Assembly (NCBI RefSeq): GCF_029223285.1
Contig: NZ_JARHUJ010000014.1
Coordinates: forward strand, 62,001-126,000
DNA length: 64,000 nucleotides
Source of the DNA: Paraflavitalea sp. CAU 1676
Lineage (GTDB): Bacteria > Bacteroidota > Bacteroidia > Chitinophagales > Chitinophagaceae
Direction of reading: 5' to 3'
A program made the translations under genes and the position numbers. A model generated the notes under the pieces. That model was not told where the DNA came from, did not search any database, and saw nothing but the letters and a program-made list of their open reading frames with translations. This document shows positions 27,806-38,454 of the stretch, piece after piece. Position 1 is the first letter of the stretch; each line of letters opens with the position of its first letter.

Positions 27806-28915
27806 ATGGACAGATTCCTGGATGGTGTTTTTTTGGATAATACGATCAGAAGTTATTTGCTGGTAGGTGGTTCTATACTGTTAGCCGTACTGTTCAAGCG
27901 TTATTTGTCGCGGTACATTGCCGGTTTGTTGTACCGGGTCATTCACCGGGTGGCCAGTGGGGTCGACAAAAAATCGTTTGTAAACCTCGTAGTATCACCG
28001 CTGGAGACTTTTCTGCTGATGCTGGTGATCATCATCTCTCTCGACAAACTTACCTTTCCCCGGTTATTCGATATCAGTTTATACAAACTGAAGCTGCATG
28101 GTTTTATCGATGGCGTTGCCATTATCGTCATGATCATTACTTTCAACTGGCTGCTGCTGCGCATCATCGATTTTGTAGCGATGATACTACAGCACAAAGC
28201 CGATCTTACGCCCGACCAGACAGATAATCAGCTGGTGGTGTTCTTCAAGGATTTCTTCAAGGCCATTGTTGTGATCATGGGTGTGCTGATGGTGTTGAAG
28301 CTGGCTTTCCACTATCCTATCACAAATTTGATCACGGCCCTGAGTATCGGCGGTGCGGCCATCGCGCTGGCCACCCGGGAAAGCCTGGAGAACCTGATCG
28401 CGTCTTTCATCATCTTTTTTGATAAGCCATTCATGGTGGGCGACCTGGTGAAGGTGCAATCGATCACCGGTACGGTGGAGAAGATAGGTTTGCGGAGTAC
28501 GCGTATCCGTACGGACCAGAAGACTTTTGTTACGATGCCCAACAAGCAGATGGTGGACAGTATCATGGATAACCTCACGCTGCGTACGCAGAGAAGGGCT
28601 TTTGTGCAGTTGGAGCTGGCCATCGATACGCCGCATGAGGCCATCGGGCAACTGATATTGCGCATTCAGCAGCAATTCCAGGTGCGGAACAATGTGGTAG
28701 AAAATTATACTGTATTCCTCTCTGATATTGTTAAAGATACCTACCTCGTGAACGTGGAGTTCTTTACTGCTACTATTCCGGTGGCCGATTTCAACGCGCT
28801 GCGGCAGGACGTAAACCTCTTTATCATCGCGCTGATGAAGGACATGAAGATCAAGCTGGCTACGAAAGAGCCGGGAGTGATCGTTATGAAGGAGTCTGCC
28901 AGCGGATCCAATTAA
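27806..28915 (+). CDS. MscS-family small-conductance mechanosensitive channel
   Basis: The 369-residue protein has about four membrane helices in the first 190 residues. The pore-lining region and the MscS beta domain follow (ALSIGGAAIALATRESLENLIASFIIFFDKPFMVGDLVKV). A C-terminal alpha/beta vestibule domain comes next (TVEKIGLRSTRIRTDQKTFVTMPN). It should release solutes from the cell under hypo-osmotic shock. It has its own promoter immediately upstream of the start codon. Confidence 0.94.
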   Translation: MDRFLDGVFLDNTIRSYLLVGGSILLAVLFKRYLSRYIAGLLYRVIHRVASGVDKKSFVNLVVSPLETFLLMLVIIISLDKLTFPRLFDISLYKLKLHGFIDGVAIIVMIITFNWLLLRIIDFVAMILQHKADLTPDQTDNQLVVFFKDFFKAIVVIMGVLMVLKLAFHYPITNLITALSIGGAAIALATRESLENLIASFIIFFDKPFMVGDLVKVQSITGTVEKIGLRSTRIRTDQKTFVTMPNKQMVDSIMDNLTLRTQRRAFVQLELAIDTPHEAIGQLILRIQQQFQVRNNVVENYTVFLSDIVKDTYLVNVEFFTATIPVADFNALRQDVNLFIIALMKDMKIKLATKEPGVIVMKESASGSN

Positions 28916-28972
28916 CCAGGGCGGCTGCGGAACCTGCGGCGGCTACGATCTTTACGAAGGAGGGCTAACTAT

Positions 28973-29614
28973 TTACAGGGCTGCTTTGATCTCGAGCAGG
29001 AACTCCTTTACCTTTTGGAGTGATTGGATCATTTCGAAGTTTTCCTTGCTTTGTTTATTCTTCTTGAGGAAGTCTTTGGCGCCTTCTATAGTGAGTTTAC
29101 GGCGGCGCAGGAGGTCGTAGATCAATTCCAGGTTCTTGATATCGACGGGCCTGAAATGCCGGTCGCCTTTGCGGTTCTTGCGGGGCTGGATGATATCGAA
29201 TTCATTTTCCCAGAAACGCAACAGGGACTGGTTTACGCCAAACATTTCGGCTACTTCCCCGATCGCATAATACTGCCGCTGGAACAGTATTTCGTCTGCT
29301 GGTATGTGAACAAGGTCTGCCTCCGCGTCGAGTGCTTTCAGCGATTTACGCCCCCTTGTAGACTTTTTAACGGCCTGTTTGGCGGCCGGAGCTTCGGTTA
29401 CGGCCGTTAAGGCTTCTGCCATCACCTCCTGGAGGGGGGATGGGGTTGCCTGTGGCTCCTCATCGATCTGGTCAAGCTCAGGTTCGGCCTCGGGCTCTTC
29501 CCTGGGCAGTTCTATGGGCTTGATGGATTTTATCCTTACCCCCACAGAAGCATTTTCCTGAGTTTGAGCTTCAGAAAAATCGAAAGTAATCTGAGATTGG
29601 TTCTTAGATTCCAT
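28973..29614 (-). CDS. MerR-family transcriptional regulator
   Basis: The 213-residue protein has a long acidic, Pro/Ala-rich N-terminal extension (about 105 residues). A MerR helix-turn-helix follows (YYAIGEVAEMFGVNQSLLRFWENEFD) with the wing (RKGDRHFRPVDIKNLELIYDLL). A short C-terminal helix lies behind it, with no cysteine-rich metal site or effector domain. It is divergent from gyrB across a 249-base region that contains a direct repeat. Confidence 0.93.
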   Translation of the reverse strand: MESKNQSQITFDFSEAQTQENASVGVRIKSIKPIELPREEPEAEPELDQIDEEPQATPSPLQEVMAEALTAVTEAPAAKQAVKKSTRGRKSLKALDAEADLVHIPADEILFQRQYYAIGEVAEMFGVNQSLLRFWENEFDIIQPRKNRKGDRHFRPVDIKNLELIYDLLRRRKLTIEGAKDFLKKNKQSKENFEMIQSLQKVKEFLLEIKAAL

Positions 29615-29673
29615 AGTCGTAAGTGGGATAATGGTGTATTCTGTAACAAATATCGTGCAGTAAAACTACGAAC

Positions 29674-29731
29674 TTTAAAAGTGGCTTTTTAAGGGTATCT
29701 GAAAGGAGTGTTAAAAGTGGGCTTTGAAGGG
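29674..29731. repeat. Imperfect direct repeat between merR and gyrB
   Basis: TTTAAAAGTGGCTTTTTAAG (29674-29693) and GTTAAAAGTGGGCTTTGAAG (29710-29729) are spaced 36 bases start to start and share most positions; both continue with GG. The pair lies between the divergent starts and could be a binding site for a regulator. Confidence 0.55.
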
Positions 29732-29809
29732 CTCAGAAACAATGCGTTAAACGGTGAAAAAAGGTGTATAAAATGGCCTTCCGAAAGCGGCTGAAAGCCT
29801 TAATTTTCG

Positions 29810-29817
29810 TACATTTG
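29810..29817 (+). promoter_or_regulatory. Probable -7 promoter element of gyrB
   Basis: TACATTTG matches TAnnTTTG exactly, 46 bases upstream of the gyrB ATG. No good TTTG is visible at the -33 position. Confidence 0.55.
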
Positions 29818-29836
29818 CGGGATACAACATTCTTAA

Positions 29837-31843
<2,007 letters not shown>

Positions 31844-31890
31844 TCAACCAGTCAATGTAGTGCAGCGCCCCGGCGCTGCCTTAAAATAAG

Positions 31891-31926
31891 AATCCCTCTC
31901 TGCGACCAGAGAGGGATTTTGCTTTT
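31891..31926. terminator. Bidirectional terminator between gyrB and argH
   Basis: A perfect 10-bp stem (AATCCCTCTC / GAGAGGGATT) with an 8-nt loop lies between the two convergent stop codons. T-rich tracts follow in the plus direction (ATTTTGCTTTT), and on the minus strand the stem is followed by CTTATTTT. Confidence 0.8.
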
Positions 31927-31942
31927 GTAGAAATGATAACTA

Positions 31943-33241
31943 TTAGAACTTATCGATCACTTTGTTCATAGCTGTAACAATGTAATCATTGTACAGGTTG
32001 CCAAGGCTACCCTCGTGGGTATGGTGCAATTGTTTCTTATAATCAAATGAGAAACTTCCTTTCTCGATATCGTTGCCCACTTGTTTATATGCGTCCCGGA
32101 AGGGGATTCCTTTGTTCACCAATTCATTCACCGCTTCAACGCTGAACAGGTACCTGTATTTTTCGTCGTCGAGGATGTTTTCAGTTACGCTCAAGTTCTC
32201 CAGCATCAGGCGGGTCATTTGCAGGCAATCCTTCAGCGTTTCAATAGCCGGGAACAGGATCTCCTTGGTGAGCTGCAGATCGCGGTGATAGCCGGAGGGC
32301 AGATTATTGACCAGGAGGATGAGTTCGTTGGGGGTAGCCTGAATGCGGTTGCATTTAGCACGAATGAGCTCAAAGACATCCGGGTTCTTCTTGTGTGGCA
32401 TGATGCTGCTGCCAGTCGTCAATTCGGCCGGGAATGATATAAACCCGAAATTCTGGTTGATATAGAGGCAGCAATCCATCGCCAGGCGGCTGAGGGTAGC
32501 AGCTACAGCGCCGATGCCGGTGGCTACTACGCGTTCGGTTTTACCACGGCTCATTTGCGCGTACACCGAATTGGCGTTGAGGGCACCGAATTGCAGCAAT
32601 TCGGTGGTGCGGGTACGGTTGAGCGGGAAAGAAGAACCATAGCCGGCGCCGCTTCCCAGCGGATTCTTATTGGCTACTGCATAAGCGGCAGCCAGCAGTT
32701 CCAGGTCATCTACCAAACCTTCAGCGTAGGCGCCTAACCACAGGCCAAACGATGAGGGCATGGCAATCTGGAGATGGGTATATCCCGGTAGTAAGTGTTG
32801 TTTGAATTTTTCGCTTTGGGCGATGAGCAGGTCGAAGAGTGCTTTTACTTCTTCCTTTACAGAGAGTACTTCAGCACGTAGATAGAGCTTGATATCCACC
32901 GCTACCTGATCGTTACGGCTGCGACCGCTGTGGATCATTTTACCGGCCTCTCCGATGCGTTTGGTGAGCAGCATTTCCACCTGCGAGTGTACGTCTTCCA
33001 CACCGTCTTCTATGCTGAATTTGCCGGCTTCTATTTCGGCAGCGATGGCTTTGAGTCCGTTCACCGCCAGGGTGGCGTCTTCTTTGCTCATGAGGCCTAC
33101 TTCGCCCAGCATGGTTACGTGAGCGATAGAGCCCTGCACATCATATTTTGCCAGGAGGATATCAAATTCCTTGTCGCGACCTACGGTGAATTTCTCAATG
33201 CGGTCTGATACGGAAGTGTTTTCTTTTTGCCACAGTTTCAT
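31943..33241 (-). CDS. argH: Argininosuccinate lyase
   Basis: This enzyme splits argininosuccinate into arginine and fumarate, the last step of the pathway. The 432-residue protein has the aspartase/fumarase-superfamily signature GSSIMPHKKNPD at 277-288, with a catalytic Ser in that loop. HSGRSRNDQVA near 104-114 and the GYTHLQ motif at 153-158 are also present. Its start overlaps the argE stop by four bases. It is the last gene of the arginine operon and ends at a shared terminator. Confidence 0.98.
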   Translation of the reverse strand: MKLWQKENTSVSDRIEKFTVGRDKEFDILLAKYDVQGSIAHVTMLGEVGLMSKEDATLAVNGLKAIAAEIEAGKFSIEDGVEDVHSQVEMLLTKRIGEAGKMIHSGRSRNDQVAVDIKLYLRAEVLSVKEEVKALFDLLIAQSEKFKQHLLPGYTHLQIAMPSSFGLWLGAYAEGLVDDLELLAAAYAVANKNPLGSGAGYGSSFPLNRTRTTELLQFGALNANSVYAQMSRGKTERVVATGIGAVAATLSRLAMDCCLYINQNFGFISFPAELTTGSSIMPHKKNPDVFELIRAKCNRIQATPNELILLVNNLPSGYHRDLQLTKEILFPAIETLKDCLQMTRLMLENLSVTENILDDEKYRYLFSVEAVNELVNKGIPFRDAYKQVGNDIEKGSFSFDYKKQLHHTHEGSLGNLYNDYIVTAMNKVIDKF

Positions 33242-34311
33242 AATACCTGGTTTAATAGTTGGATGTACAATTCGATGCCTTCTTTGATCTCGTCGATGTA
33301 AATGAACTCATCGGCGGTATGGCTGCGAGCCGAATCGCCGGGGCCCATTTTGAGGGTTTGGAAAGGCATGAGGGCTTTATCGGATGTAGTGGGGGAACCG
33401 TAATAATTGCGCTTCAGGTTGATGCCTGCTTTCGTAAGCGGATGATCGAGGGCTATGGAGGTGGAGCGTAAACGGGTGCTGCGGGGTTGTACCTCGCATT
33501 GTACGTTGGCGCGGATCACTTCCAGCACTTCTTCGAAGGTATACAGTTCATTCACCCGCACATCTACCACAAACTTGCACTGGGCAGGTACAACGTTGTG
33601 TGCCTTGTTATCGGTTTCAATCACGGTTACGCTGGTCTTTACGGGGCCCAGCAGGTCGGATACTTTCGGGAACTTGTGCGTGCGGAACCATTCTATATCG
33701 GTCAATGCTTTATAGATCGCATTCTCACCCTCTTCACGGGCGGCATGTCCTGCTTTGCCATGGGAGATCGCGTCGAGCACCATCAAGCCTCTTTCCGCTA
33801 CTGCCATATGCATTTGCGTAGGTTCTCCTACGATGCCGCAATCAATAGTTCCGAGTTCGGGCAGCAGGGCTTCGATGCCGTTGCGGCCGGATATTTCTTC
33901 TTCGGCCGTGGCTGCCAGCAGGAGGTTAAACTTCAGATCGGCACGATAATAATAATACAGGAAAGTGCTGATGAGGGATACCAGGGGGCCGCCTGCATCA
34001 TTGCTGCCGAGGCCGAATAATTTCCCGTCTTTTTCAACGGGGATAAACGGATCGAGTGTATAACCCTTATTGGGCTTTACGGTATCGTGGTGCGAGTTGA
34101 GCAGCAGGGTGGGTTTGGCCGCATCGAAATGCTTGTTCACCGCCCATACATTGTGCAGGAAGCGGTTGGCCTTGACGCCCTGTTGGGCAAAGAACTGTTC
34201 AAGTATCTGTGCAGTATGTTCTTCTTCCTTACTGAAGGAAGGAGTTGCGATTAGCTGTTTCAGCAACGCTACCGCCTGTTCGTACAATAGGTTGATGCGA
34301 TCACTGCTCAT
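33238..34311 (-). CDS. argE: M20-family deacylase of the arginine pathway (ArgE-like)
   Basis: The 357-residue metallopeptidase-like enzyme has the M20 dizinc motifs: NSHHDTV, GSNDAGG, AEEEISG, GEPT and a final SHTADEF. In a pathway with an N-acylornithine carbamoyltransferase it should remove the acyl group from N-acyl-citrulline rather than from N-acylornithine. The acyl group is probably succinyl (see argF'). The gene overlaps argB by 11 bases and argH by four. Confidence 0.93.
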   Translation of the reverse strand: MSSDRINLLYEQAVALLKQLIATPSFSKEEEHTAQILEQFFAQQGVKANRFLHNVWAVNKHFDAAKPTLLLNSHHDTVKPNKGYTLDPFIPVEKDGKLFGLGSNDAGGPLVSLISTFLYYYYRADLKFNLLLAATAEEEISGRNGIEALLPELGTIDCGIVGEPTQMHMAVAERGLMVLDAISHGKAGHAAREEGENAIYKALTDIEWFRTHKFPKVSDLLGPVKTSVTVIETDNKAHNVVPAQCKFVVDVRVNELYTFEEVLEVIRANVQCEVQPRSTRLRSTSIALDHPLTKAGINLKRNYYGSPTTSDKALMPFQTLKMGPGDSARSHTADEFIYIDEIKEGIELYIQLLNQVL

Positions 34312-35089
34312 TGATAATGGTTGTGCCGGCGGTTCCGGTAATTAATTGTTGTAACTGCTCTGCTTTTCCGATGATCACTTTCTTAACACCACTGTTCAGG
34401 GCAGCGAAGGCATTGTCCAGTTTGGGGATCATGCCGGCAAATATCTTTTGTTCGGCTTTCAGTTGCTGGTAGTAAGCGGGTGTAATGGCATTGATGACGG
34501 TGCTGTCGTCGCTGGCATCGAGCAGCACGCCACTTTTCTCGAAGGAGTAGATCAGCTGCACATCGAAATGACCGCTGAGGCCTTTGGCGGTTTCCTGCGC
34601 GATGGTATCGGCATTGGTATTCAGCAGCAGACCTTGCTTATCGTGCGTGATGGGCGCCAGGACGATTGCGAGGTTTTGATCGAGCAACACTTTCAGCAGG
34701 GGGGCATTCACGCTGTCTACATCCCCTACAAATCCATAATCGAGCGTGGGGTGCACGCGCTTGTGCGCCTGAATAACATTGCCATCGGCGCCGGATAGAC
34801 CCATCGCGTTGCAGCCATGCGATTGCAGTTTGGCAACGATGTTCTTATTGATATAGCCAGCATACACCATCGTCACGATCTTGAGTGTTTCGGCATCGGT
34901 GATCCTTCTGCCGTCGACCAGCTGCTGGGGAACTTTCATTTCTTCGGCCAGGCGGGTGGCCAGTTTGCCGCCGCCGTGTATCAGGACCTTCTTACCAGGC
35001 AGGGCAGCAAAGGAGGCGAGGAATGATGCCAGCTTGGCCTCATCGTCGATGATATTGCCGCCTATTTTGACTACGAATAACTTTTCCAA
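34301..35089 (-). CDS. argB: N-acylglutamate kinase (ArgB)
   Basis: The 262-residue amino-acid kinase phosphorylates N-acetyl- or N-succinylglutamate. Characteristic parts are VVKIGGNIIDD at the N-terminus, HGGGKLATRLAEEM, and NTNADTIAQETAKGL. The usual N-terminal helix of arginine-inhibited hexameric kinases is absent, since the Lys of the first strand is at residue 8, so it is probably the arginine-insensitive dimer type. The start lies 9 bases after argF'. Confidence 0.95.
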   Translation of the reverse strand: MEKLFVVKIGGNIIDDEAKLASFLASFAALPGKKVLIHGGGKLATRLAEEMKVPQQLVDGRRITDAETLKIVTMVYAGYINKNIVAKLQSHGCNAMGLSGADGNVIQAHKRVHPTLDYGFVGDVDSVNAPLLKVLLDQNLAIVLAPITHDKQGLLLNTNADTIAQETAKGLSGHFDVQLIYSFEKSGVLLDASDDSTVINAITPAYYQQLKAEQKIFAGMIPKLDNAFAALNSGVKKVIIGKAEQLQQLITGTAGTTIINEQ

Positions 35090-35098
35090 ACGGGCAGT

Positions 35099-36094
35099 TT
35101 AAAAGTTTGCTTTAAGGATCTCCGACAGTACAGCCTGTGCAGCCCATACGCGGTTGGAGGCTTCCTGGGTAACGATACTGTTGGGCCCGTCGAGTATTTC
35201 ATCGCTCAGTTCCACATTCCTTCTTACGGGCAAACAGTGCATTACTTTGGCGTTGTTGGTAAGCGCGAGCTTTACGTTGGTGAGCATCCAGGCAGGATCG
35301 TTGGTGTAGATGCGGCCATACTCATTGTTGAAGGTGCTCCAGTTCTTTACATACACATAATCGGCGTCTTTGAGGGCTGCATCCTGATCGTGGGTGATGG
35401 TGGCACCGTTGGTGAACTGGGTATCGAGTTCGTAATCTTCCGGATGGGTGATCACGAAATCGGCCTGGCCCCAGGCATTGATCCATTGGGAGAAGCTGTT
35501 GGCCACACATTGGGGCAATGGCTTTACATGCGGCGCCCAGGTGAGCACGATCTTCGGCTTTTTCTTGCTGCCCCACATGGGGCCGCCGGCTGTACCAAAA
35601 GGAACGGTAGCCGTTTCGTTGATGGTGATCACATCGGTGAGGCTCTGCAGCGGGTGCAGCGTTGCACTCTCGAGGCTTACCACAGGAATGCCGGCGTATT
35701 TGATGAACTGTTTAATGAACAGTTCGCTGTAATCATCGTCGCGGTTCTTCAGGGAGGGGAAGGTACGGATGGCGAGCACATCGAAGTACTTACCCATGAT
35801 CGGCGCTGCGTCTTTCACGTGCTCTACGGTGCTGCCGCTCATGATGGCTTCTTCTTCAAATTCCAGTGCCCAGCCTTCCTGGCCAACGTTGAATACGATG
35901 GCTTCCATGCCGAGGTTCTGTGCAGCGATCTGTGTGCTGAGACGGGTACGCATACTTGGATTGAGGAATAACAATCCTATCCGTTTATTGGATCCAAGCG
36001 TTTTATCTTTCAGCGGATTGGCCTTATAGCTCAGGGCTTTGGCCACCAGGTCGTTGATGTTGGTAACATCGTGTACAGAAATAAAGTTTCTCAT
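35099..36094 (-). CDS. argF': N-acylornithine carbamoyltransferase, probably N-succinylornithine type
   Basis: The 331-residue enzyme transfers a carbamoyl group to an N-acylornithine. The carbamoyl-phosphate loop is PSMRTRLSTQ (46-55), with TWAPH, HPLQSLTD and HCLPVRRN completing the site. It resembles the acetylornithine and succinylornithine carbamoyltransferases of Xanthomonas and Bacteroides rather than ordinary ornithine carbamoyltransferase, which has an SMG loop for free ornithine. At the specificity position (Glu92 in the X. campestris enzyme, Pro90 in the B. fragilis enzyme) this protein has Val90, in GSTVEH. Published mutants with Val there use the succinyl substrate. Confidence 0.95.
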   Translation of the reverse strand: MRNFISVHDVTNINDLVAKALSYKANPLKDKTLGSNKRIGLLFLNPSMRTRLSTQIAAQNLGMEAIVFNVGQEGWALEFEEEAIMSGSTVEHVKDAAPIMGKYFDVLAIRTFPSLKNRDDDYSELFIKQFIKYAGIPVVSLESATLHPLQSLTDVITINETATVPFGTAGGPMWGSKKKPKIVLTWAPHVKPLPQCVANSFSQWINAWGQADFVITHPEDYELDTQFTNGATITHDQDAALKDADYVYVKNWSTFNNEYGRIYTNDPAWMLTNVKLALTNNAKVMHCLPVRRNVELSDEILDGPNSIVTQEASNRVWAAQAVLSEILKANF

Positions 36095-36137
36095 TTCCCC
36101 GAAGAGCGGTTTTAGTGTAAGTGTAAAATCGAGTTGT

Positions 36138-37286
36138 TTAAAGAACGGGCGCCAGTGCCTTGATCTCCTCTTTCACTGCCGCTACGAACTGGTCGGCATC
36201 TTTCTTCGACAATGCCAGTGAAGGCAACAGGCGGATCACATTAGGCTTTGCTTCGCCGGTAAATATCTTATGCTTCCAGAGCAGGTTCTTCTTCAGGTCT
36301 TTCAGTTCTTCCGGCACATCGAACCCGATCATGAGGCCACGGCCTCTCACGTTCTGCAATTCAGGTATTGCCTTCAGTTGCTCCATGATGTAAGCTCCCA
36401 GTTCTTCCGCATTCTGCAACAGGTTCTCTTTTTCGATCACCTCCAGTACGGCCAGGGCTGCTGCACAAGCGAGGTGATTACCACCGAAGGTGGTGCCCAG
36501 CATGGAATGCTTTGCCTGGAACTTAGGCGCGATGATGATGCCTGCCACCGGAAATCCATTTCCCATGCCTTTGGCCATGGAATAGATATCGGCGTTAACA
36601 CCGGCCCAGTCGTGCGAGAAAAACTTGCCGGTACGGCCATATCCACACTGTACGCTGTCGGCAATGAATACGGCACCGTACTCATCGCAGAGTGAACGGA
36701 TCTTTTGCAGGAAGGGGATGGAAGCTACATTAATGCCGCCAACGCCCTGTATGCCTTCGATGATCACGGAAGAGATATCACTGCCCTGTGCTTTGAAGCA
36801 GGCTTCGAGCGATGCTTCATCGTTGAAGGGAAGGAAGATGATATTGGAAGTCTGGTTCACGGGTGCTACGATCGACGGATTGTCGGTAGCCGCCACTGCG
36901 AGTGAGGTTCTTCCATGAAAGCCTTTTTTGAAGGCGATGATCTTTTTACGGTTGTTATAGAAAGAAGCAAGTTTCAAGGCATTCTCGTTGGCTTCGGCGC
37001 CGGAGTTGCAGAGGAACAGTTGGTAATCTTCCTTTCCGGATACCTTGCCCAGCTTTGTCGCTAATTCTTCCTGCAAGGGTATTCGGATGGAGTTGGAATA
37101 GAAACCTACTTTATTGAGTTGATCGGTTAATCGTTGTACGTAGTGCGGGTGGGTATGGCCAATAGAGATCACGGCATGACCGCCATAGAGGTCGAGGTAC
37201 TTTTCACCGTTAGCATCCCATACGTTGGAGCCCTGGGCTTTCGTGATGGTGATGTCGTTGATGGGGTAAACGTCAAATAACTTCAT
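36138..37286 (-). CDS. argD: N-acylornithine aminotransferase (ArgD)
   Basis: The 382-residue class III PLP aminotransferase converts N-acylglutamate semialdehyde to N-acylornithine. The PLP Lys is Lys239 (SMAKGMGNGFP), the pyridine-binding Asp is Asp210, and the phosphate-binding loop is CNSGAEAN (93-100). The common DEVQ motif after the Asp strand reads DSVQ here, a small deviation from typical ArgD sequences. It lies 43 bases upstream of argF' and 79 bases downstream of argC. Confidence 0.96.
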   Translation of the reverse strand: MKLFDVYPINDITITKAQGSNVWDANGEKYLDLYGGHAVISIGHTHPHYVQRLTDQLNKVGFYSNSIRIPLQEELATKLGKVSGKEDYQLFLCNSGAEANENALKLASFYNNRKKIIAFKKGFHGRTSLAVAATDNPSIVAPVNQTSNIIFLPFNDEASLEACFKAQGSDISSVIIEGIQGVGGINVASIPFLQKIRSLCDEYGAVFIADSVQCGYGRTGKFFSHDWAGVNADIYSMAKGMGNGFPVAGIIIAPKFQAKHSMLGTTFGGNHLACAAALAVLEVIEKENLLQNAEELGAYIMEQLKAIPELQNVRGRGLMIGFDVPEELKDLKKNLLWKHKIFTGEAKPNVIRLLPSLALSKKDADQFVAAVKEEIKALAPVL

Positions 37287-37299
37287 GGTCTACTTTTTT

Positions 37300-37361
37300 A
37301 GCTGCGACCTGCCGGCGACGTGCGGGGCATTGATAGCTCCCACTGTTACTTCGGCGCAGCT
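37300..37361 (-). promoter_or_regulatory. Long-range stem in the argC-argD gap
   Basis: AGCTGCG (37300-37306) is the perfect reverse complement of CGCAGCT (37355-37361). The stem would enclose most of the 79-base gap. No T run follows on the minus strand, so it is not a standard terminator and may be an mRNA processing or stability element. Confidence 0.4.
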
Positions 37362-37365
37362 GTAT

Positions 37366-38349
37366 TTAAAAATAATTAGCCTTGAGTTTCAGCCCGGCGC
37401 ACTCATCCAGGCCAAATAACAAGTTCATGTTCTGTACGGCTTGTCCGGAAGCGCCTTTGAGCAGGTTGTCGATGATGGAATGCACCACGAGTTTGCTGCC
37501 TACTTTTTCCAGCTGGATAACACACTTATTGGTGTTTACTGCCTGCTTGAGGAAAATGGGCTGCTTGCTTACGGTTGTAAACGGATGACCGTCGTAGAAC
37601 TCAGTATATAGATCGTTCAATTCTTGTTCGGTAAGGTCGCAATCGAGTTGCGAGCTGATGAAGATACCGCGGGTGAAATCGCCTCTCCAGGGTACGAAGC
37701 TCACATCGATCTGTCCGTGGGGCTGCAGTTGCAGCAAGGACTGACCGATCTCATTAAGATGCTGGTGGTTCAGGGTTTTATAGGCCTGAATGTTGTTGGC
37801 CCTCCAGCTGAAATGCGAGGTGGTGCTGAGGCTTTGGCCGGCACCGGTAGATCCGGTGATGCCGGTAGTGTACACATGTTTGAGTAATCCAGCCTTCGCC
37901 AGCGGCAACAGTCCGAGTTGAAGTGCGGTGGCGAAACAACCGGGGTTGGCTACATTCTGTGCGGTGCGGATGGCTTCGCGGTTCAGTTCGGGCAATCCGT
38001 AAACGAATTCGCGGTTGCCGAGTTTGGCAGTGGCCGTCAGGCGGAAGTCCTGCGAAAGATCGATGACCTTCACCTTGTCGTTGAAAGGATTCTCTGCGAG
38101 GAACTTTTTGGCTTCGCCATGACCAACGCAGAGGAATACGACGTCCACATCCTGGTTGAGATCGCCGGTGAATTGCCAGTCGGTTTCACCCACGAGGTCC
38201 TCGTGTACGGCGTAAACGGGTTTGCCGGCATTGCTGCGGCTATGAATGAAAGAAACAGCTACATACGGATGGTGTACCAACAAACGGATCAGTTCACCAC
38301 CGGTATAACCTGCTCCTCCTACGATACCAACTTTGATGTTCTTACTCAT
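37366..38349 (-). CDS. argC: N-acyl-gamma-glutamyl-phosphate reductase (ArgC)
   Basis: The 327-residue NADPH-dependent enzyme has an N-terminal Rossmann motif (GIVGGAGYTGGELIRLL) and the catalytic Cys138 in NPGCFAT. PWRGDFTRGIF near the substrate site is also present. It reduces N-acylglutamyl phosphate to the semialdehyde. It is preceded by a 105-base gap with competing hairpins. Confidence 0.97.
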   Translation of the reverse strand: MSKNIKVGIVGGAGYTGGELIRLLVHHPYVAVSFIHSRSNAGKPVYAVHEDLVGETDWQFTGDLNQDVDVVFLCVGHGEAKKFLAENPFNDKVKVIDLSQDFRLTATAKLGNREFVYGLPELNREAIRTAQNVANPGCFATALQLGLLPLAKAGLLKHVYTTGITGSTGAGQSLSTTSHFSWRANNIQAYKTLNHQHLNEIGQSLLQLQPHGQIDVSFVPWRGDFTRGIFISSQLDCDLTEQELNDLYTEFYDGHPFTTVSKQPIFLKQAVNTNKCVIQLEKVGSKLVVHSIIDNLLKGASGQAVQNMNLLFGLDECAGLKLKANYF

Positions 38350-38372
38350 AATAAACCTGTTTGGTGGGCCTG

Positions 38373-38444
38373 CCGGCCCTGTATGCTTGCGAATGCGGCC
38401 CTGATCAACTACTTCAATACCTGGAGATCTTCCTCCAGGGCCGC
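38373..38444 (-). promoter_or_regulatory. Competing hairpins in the argG-argC gap
   Basis: On the minus-strand transcript the 5' element GCGGCCCTG (from 38436-38444) can pair perfectly over 9 bp with CAGGGCCGC (38395-38403). It can also pair over 8 bp with CAGGGCCGG (38373-38381). Its 3' bases are also part of a local 7-bp hairpin, CCTGGAG / CTCCAGG (38420-38426 with 38433-38439). The three structures exclude one another, as in an attenuator or processing switch. Confidence 0.5.
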
Positions 38445-38454
38445 GGCTAATATT

